Shown piece by piece: positions 62,476-64,000 of a stretch of DNA of 64,000 nt. The stretch spans positions 18,921 through 82,920 of the forward strand of contig JAFRST010000059.1 in NCBI GenBank assembly GCA_017427465.1, written 5' to 3'. The translations under genes were made by a program, and so were the position numbers. This DNA comes from Clostridiales bacterium (GTDB lineage: Bacteria > Bacillota > Clostridia > Saccharofermentanales > Saccharofermentanaceae). The notes under the pieces were generated by a model that searched no databases, was not told the origin of the DNA, and worked only from the letters and a program-made list of their open reading frames with translations. Positions within the stretch are counted from its first letter, which is position 1. The number at the start of each line of letters is the position of its first letter.

Positions 62476-64000
62476 TCAGGCTGGCTGGATATAATTATAT
62501 TGTTCTGCAGCTAAAGAAAACAGATACAAAGCGCTTACAACATTCTTAAGCTCTTCTGTAACAGTGCCGTCGGTTGGCTTATTTAAGACAGCATAGGCAT
62601 AGTTGGAAGGACGGTATTTTATGGACTTGGCATTTTCACTGCCTTCAACATAATATTTTATAGTTACAATTCCTCTGAAATTCTGTGCCGGTATTCCCTC
62701 AATAACTATTATCGTGTAACCACCCGAGACAGTAGTCGACAGAGTCTGATTCTTATACTCCAAAGAAGTAACATTGGCATTGACAAGATCTTCCGTCTTG
62801 AAATAAAGCTTCATGGTGATAGTCGATTTAAGTGAAATGCTTACTAATTCAGGTAATATATCACCGTTTTTATAAAGGTTCAGACTGCCAATCGATAAGG
62901 AGGATTGCTGTTCGCCTTCAGGCAAAATCGAATTCGCAAGGTCAGATGTATGATAACCGAAGTATGTCTGAGCCGCAGCCCCGTAGTTCAGCATAGCTTT
63001 TACCAGTTCAACTGCTTGATCGGAATACTTCTCCGGGTGGTTAATGATATATGCAGCATATTCTCTTACTGAATAAGTGTAGGCATCTCCGACCGGATGA
63101 TTCTCGCTAAGATATACCTGTGCAGTTATCTTATCAGCCATCTCCTTCGCCACAACATTGCAACGGAAAATGTAATATCCTTCTTTGTTAGGTGTAAGAT
63201 CTTTTACAGGAACTATCTGTTCTTTGCCATTGACAGTAAATCTCATAAAAGCGGTGCTGTCATTATTCAATACTTCATCGCTGAGTTTCATATAGAAGTT
63301 AACACCAATACTGCCGTCCAGGCTCAGGGAATATCCATATAAATGGGCACCGCTACCGAGCTCAATGTGTCTATCAGTACAAATACGTAAAACTATTTCA
63401 TCAAAATCACAGAACAATGACTCGTATTTCGAATAATATTTACTTAGGACATAGACATCTGCATTAATTGATGTAGGAAATATATATGACAAGCCGTCAT
63501 TAAAACTATCTGGACTGACGTCTAAGTATATTTCAGATAGATTTAAACACCAACTAAATGCAAATGTACCAATACTGGTTACACTGTAAGGGATTGTAAT
63601 CGAAGAAAGTTTAGAGCAACCTTCAAATGCACTTTCACCAATGCTGGTTACGCTGTCAGGGATTGTAATCGAAGAAAGTGAGGTGCAGTTTTTAAATGCA
63701 TAATTACCAATACTGGTTACACTATTAGGAATTGCAATCGTAGCAAGTGAGGTGCAACCTTCAAATGCACTTTCACCAATGCTGGTTACGCTGTCAGGGA
63801 TTGTAATCGAAGAAAGTGAGGTGCTGTTTTTAAATGCATAATTACCAATACTGGTTACACTGTCAGGGATTGTAATCGAAGAAAGTGAAGAGCATCCAGA
63901 GAATGCAGAATCACCAATACTGGTTATACTGTCAGGGATTGTAATCGAAGAAAGTGAATAGCATCCTTTGAATACATCATCACCTATACTGGTTACACTG
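62476..64000 (-). CDS. BspA-like leucine-rich-repeat surface protein, C-terminal part
   Basis: The frame is open to the right edge, so at least 508 residues are visible and the start is outside. The first ~160 residues are seven LRR_5 repeats of 23 residues (pattern SVTSIGxxAFxxCxSLSSITIPD), typical of treponemal/Clostridial BspA-like adhesins. A linker with SEIYLDVSPDSF follows, then a domain with GYSLSLDGSIGVNFYMKLSD, YSVREYAAYI and AMLNYGAAAQTYFGY that I recall from Lachnospiraceae cell-surface proteins. The C-terminus is a further beta-rich domain. Probably secreted and surface-bound. Confidence 0.85.
   Translation of the reverse strand, partial: SVTSIGDDVFKGCYSLSSITIPDSITSIGDSAFSGCSSLSSITIPDSVTSIGNYAFKNSTSLSSITIPDSVTSIGESAFEGCTSLATIAIPNSVTSIGNYAFKNCTSLSSITIPDSVTSIGESAFEGCSKLSSITIPYSVTSIGTFAFSWCLNLSEIYLDVSPDSFNDGLSYIFPTSINADVYVLSKYYSKYESLFCDFDEIVLRICTDRHIELGSGAHLYGYSLSLDGSIGVNFYMKLSDEVLNNDSTAFMRFTVNGKEQIVPVKDLTPNKEGYYIFRCNVVAKEMADKITAQVYLSENHPVGDAYTYSVREYAAYIINHPEKYSDQAVELVKAMLNYGAAAQTYFGYHTSDLANSILPEGEQQSSLSIGSLNLYKNGDILPELVSISLKSTITMKLYFKTEDLVNANVTSLEYKNQTLSTTVSGGYTIIVIEGIPAQNFRGIVTIKYYVEGSENAKSIKYRPSNYAYAVLNKPTDGTVTEELKNVVSALYLFSLAAEQYNYIQPA
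63517..63999 (-). repeat. Seven tandem 69-bp repeats encoding LRR_5 units
   Basis: Units run 63999-63931, 63930-63862, 63861-63793, 63792-63724, 63723-63655, 63654-63586 and 63585-63517. Units 3 and 5 (NYAFKN) and units 4 and 6 (ESAFEG) are near-identical pairs, so a 138-bp two-repeat block has been duplicated recently. The array continues beyond the window. Confidence 0.9.

Noticed and set aside
63517..64000. Possible CRISPR array from the regular 69-bp periodicity
   Set aside because: There are no unique spacers. The repeats translate into LRR_5 units.
1..64000. tRNA, rRNA, riboswitch or complete insertion sequence
   Set aside because: Nothing with the needed conserved sequence or structure was seen by eye. 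A covariance-model search would be decisive.

Overview
This window looks like a chromosomal segment of an anaerobic Clostridia-class Firmicute, probably a gut or rumen lineage near Lachnospiraceae/Oscillospiraceae. The genus cannot be fixed from the sequence. The signs are a BceRSAB-type antimicrobial-peptide module, AgrC/LytTR signalling, YolD next to a Y-family polymerase, an AmmeMemoRadiSam locus, a CD1871A-type CXXC mini-protein, many zinc-ribbon membrane proteins, BspA-like leucine-rich surface proteins and long hybrid histidine kinases. No rRNA, tRNA, CRISPR array or intact insertion sequence was recognised.

Layout. 1-3.1 kb: the tail of a chloramphenicol-acetyltransferase-like gene, a GNAT enzyme, a 28-codon GNAT remnant, an acyltransferase-3 membrane protein and a phosphodiesterase. 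3.2-7.7 kb: a BceRSAB module (regulator, intramembrane-sensing kinase, ATPase, permease) with an apparent direct-repeat operator before the transporter. 7.7-12 kb: GNAT, Na/phosphate symporter, a frameshifted zinc-ribbon protein and a lipoprotein. 12-19.3 kb: an AgrC-like kinase and LytTR regulator, then a lipoprotein M13 peptidase encoded with a MacB-type ABC transporter. 19.4-27.2 kb: small hypothetical proteins, an OFA-type MFS transporter followed at once by a dCache hybrid kinase, and an SPFH/zinc-ribbon pair. 27.3-33.5 kb: one long operon on the minus strand: TlpA thioredoxin, CXXC mini-protein, NapH-like ferredoxin, membrane protein, NUDIX, Memo-AMMECR1 fusion, radical SAM enzyme, membrane protein.

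35.2-43.7 kb: a four-gene signalling operon. It has a REC-GGDEF-REC-HD-GYP cyclic-di-GMP protein, a hybrid kinase ending in HPt, a second hybrid kinase whose C-terminus is a complete DegV (fatty-acid-binding) domain, and a small membrane protein. 43.7-49.3 kb: a tight nine-gene minus-strand operon of acetyltransferases and small hydrolases. 49.4-54.8 kb: histidine phosphatase, AraC/GyrI regulator, nucleotidyltransferase, PolY-YolD and a lipoprotein.

54.9-62.4 kb is a rearranged island. A prfH release-factor gene follows what looks like an rtcB tail fused to a truncated type I restriction HsdR. Next come an AT-rich ATPase/DUF3800 gene pair, then remnants of a surface protein, a possible recombinase and HsdS, and a frameshifted esterase. 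The window ends inside a leucine-rich-repeat surface protein.

The most notable points are the kinase-DegV fusion, the M13-ABC-LytTR unit with a 21-bp-period direct repeat, the rtcB/prfH/hsdR chimera, and three genes whose promoter -10 boxes sit exactly where leaderless transcripts would start.
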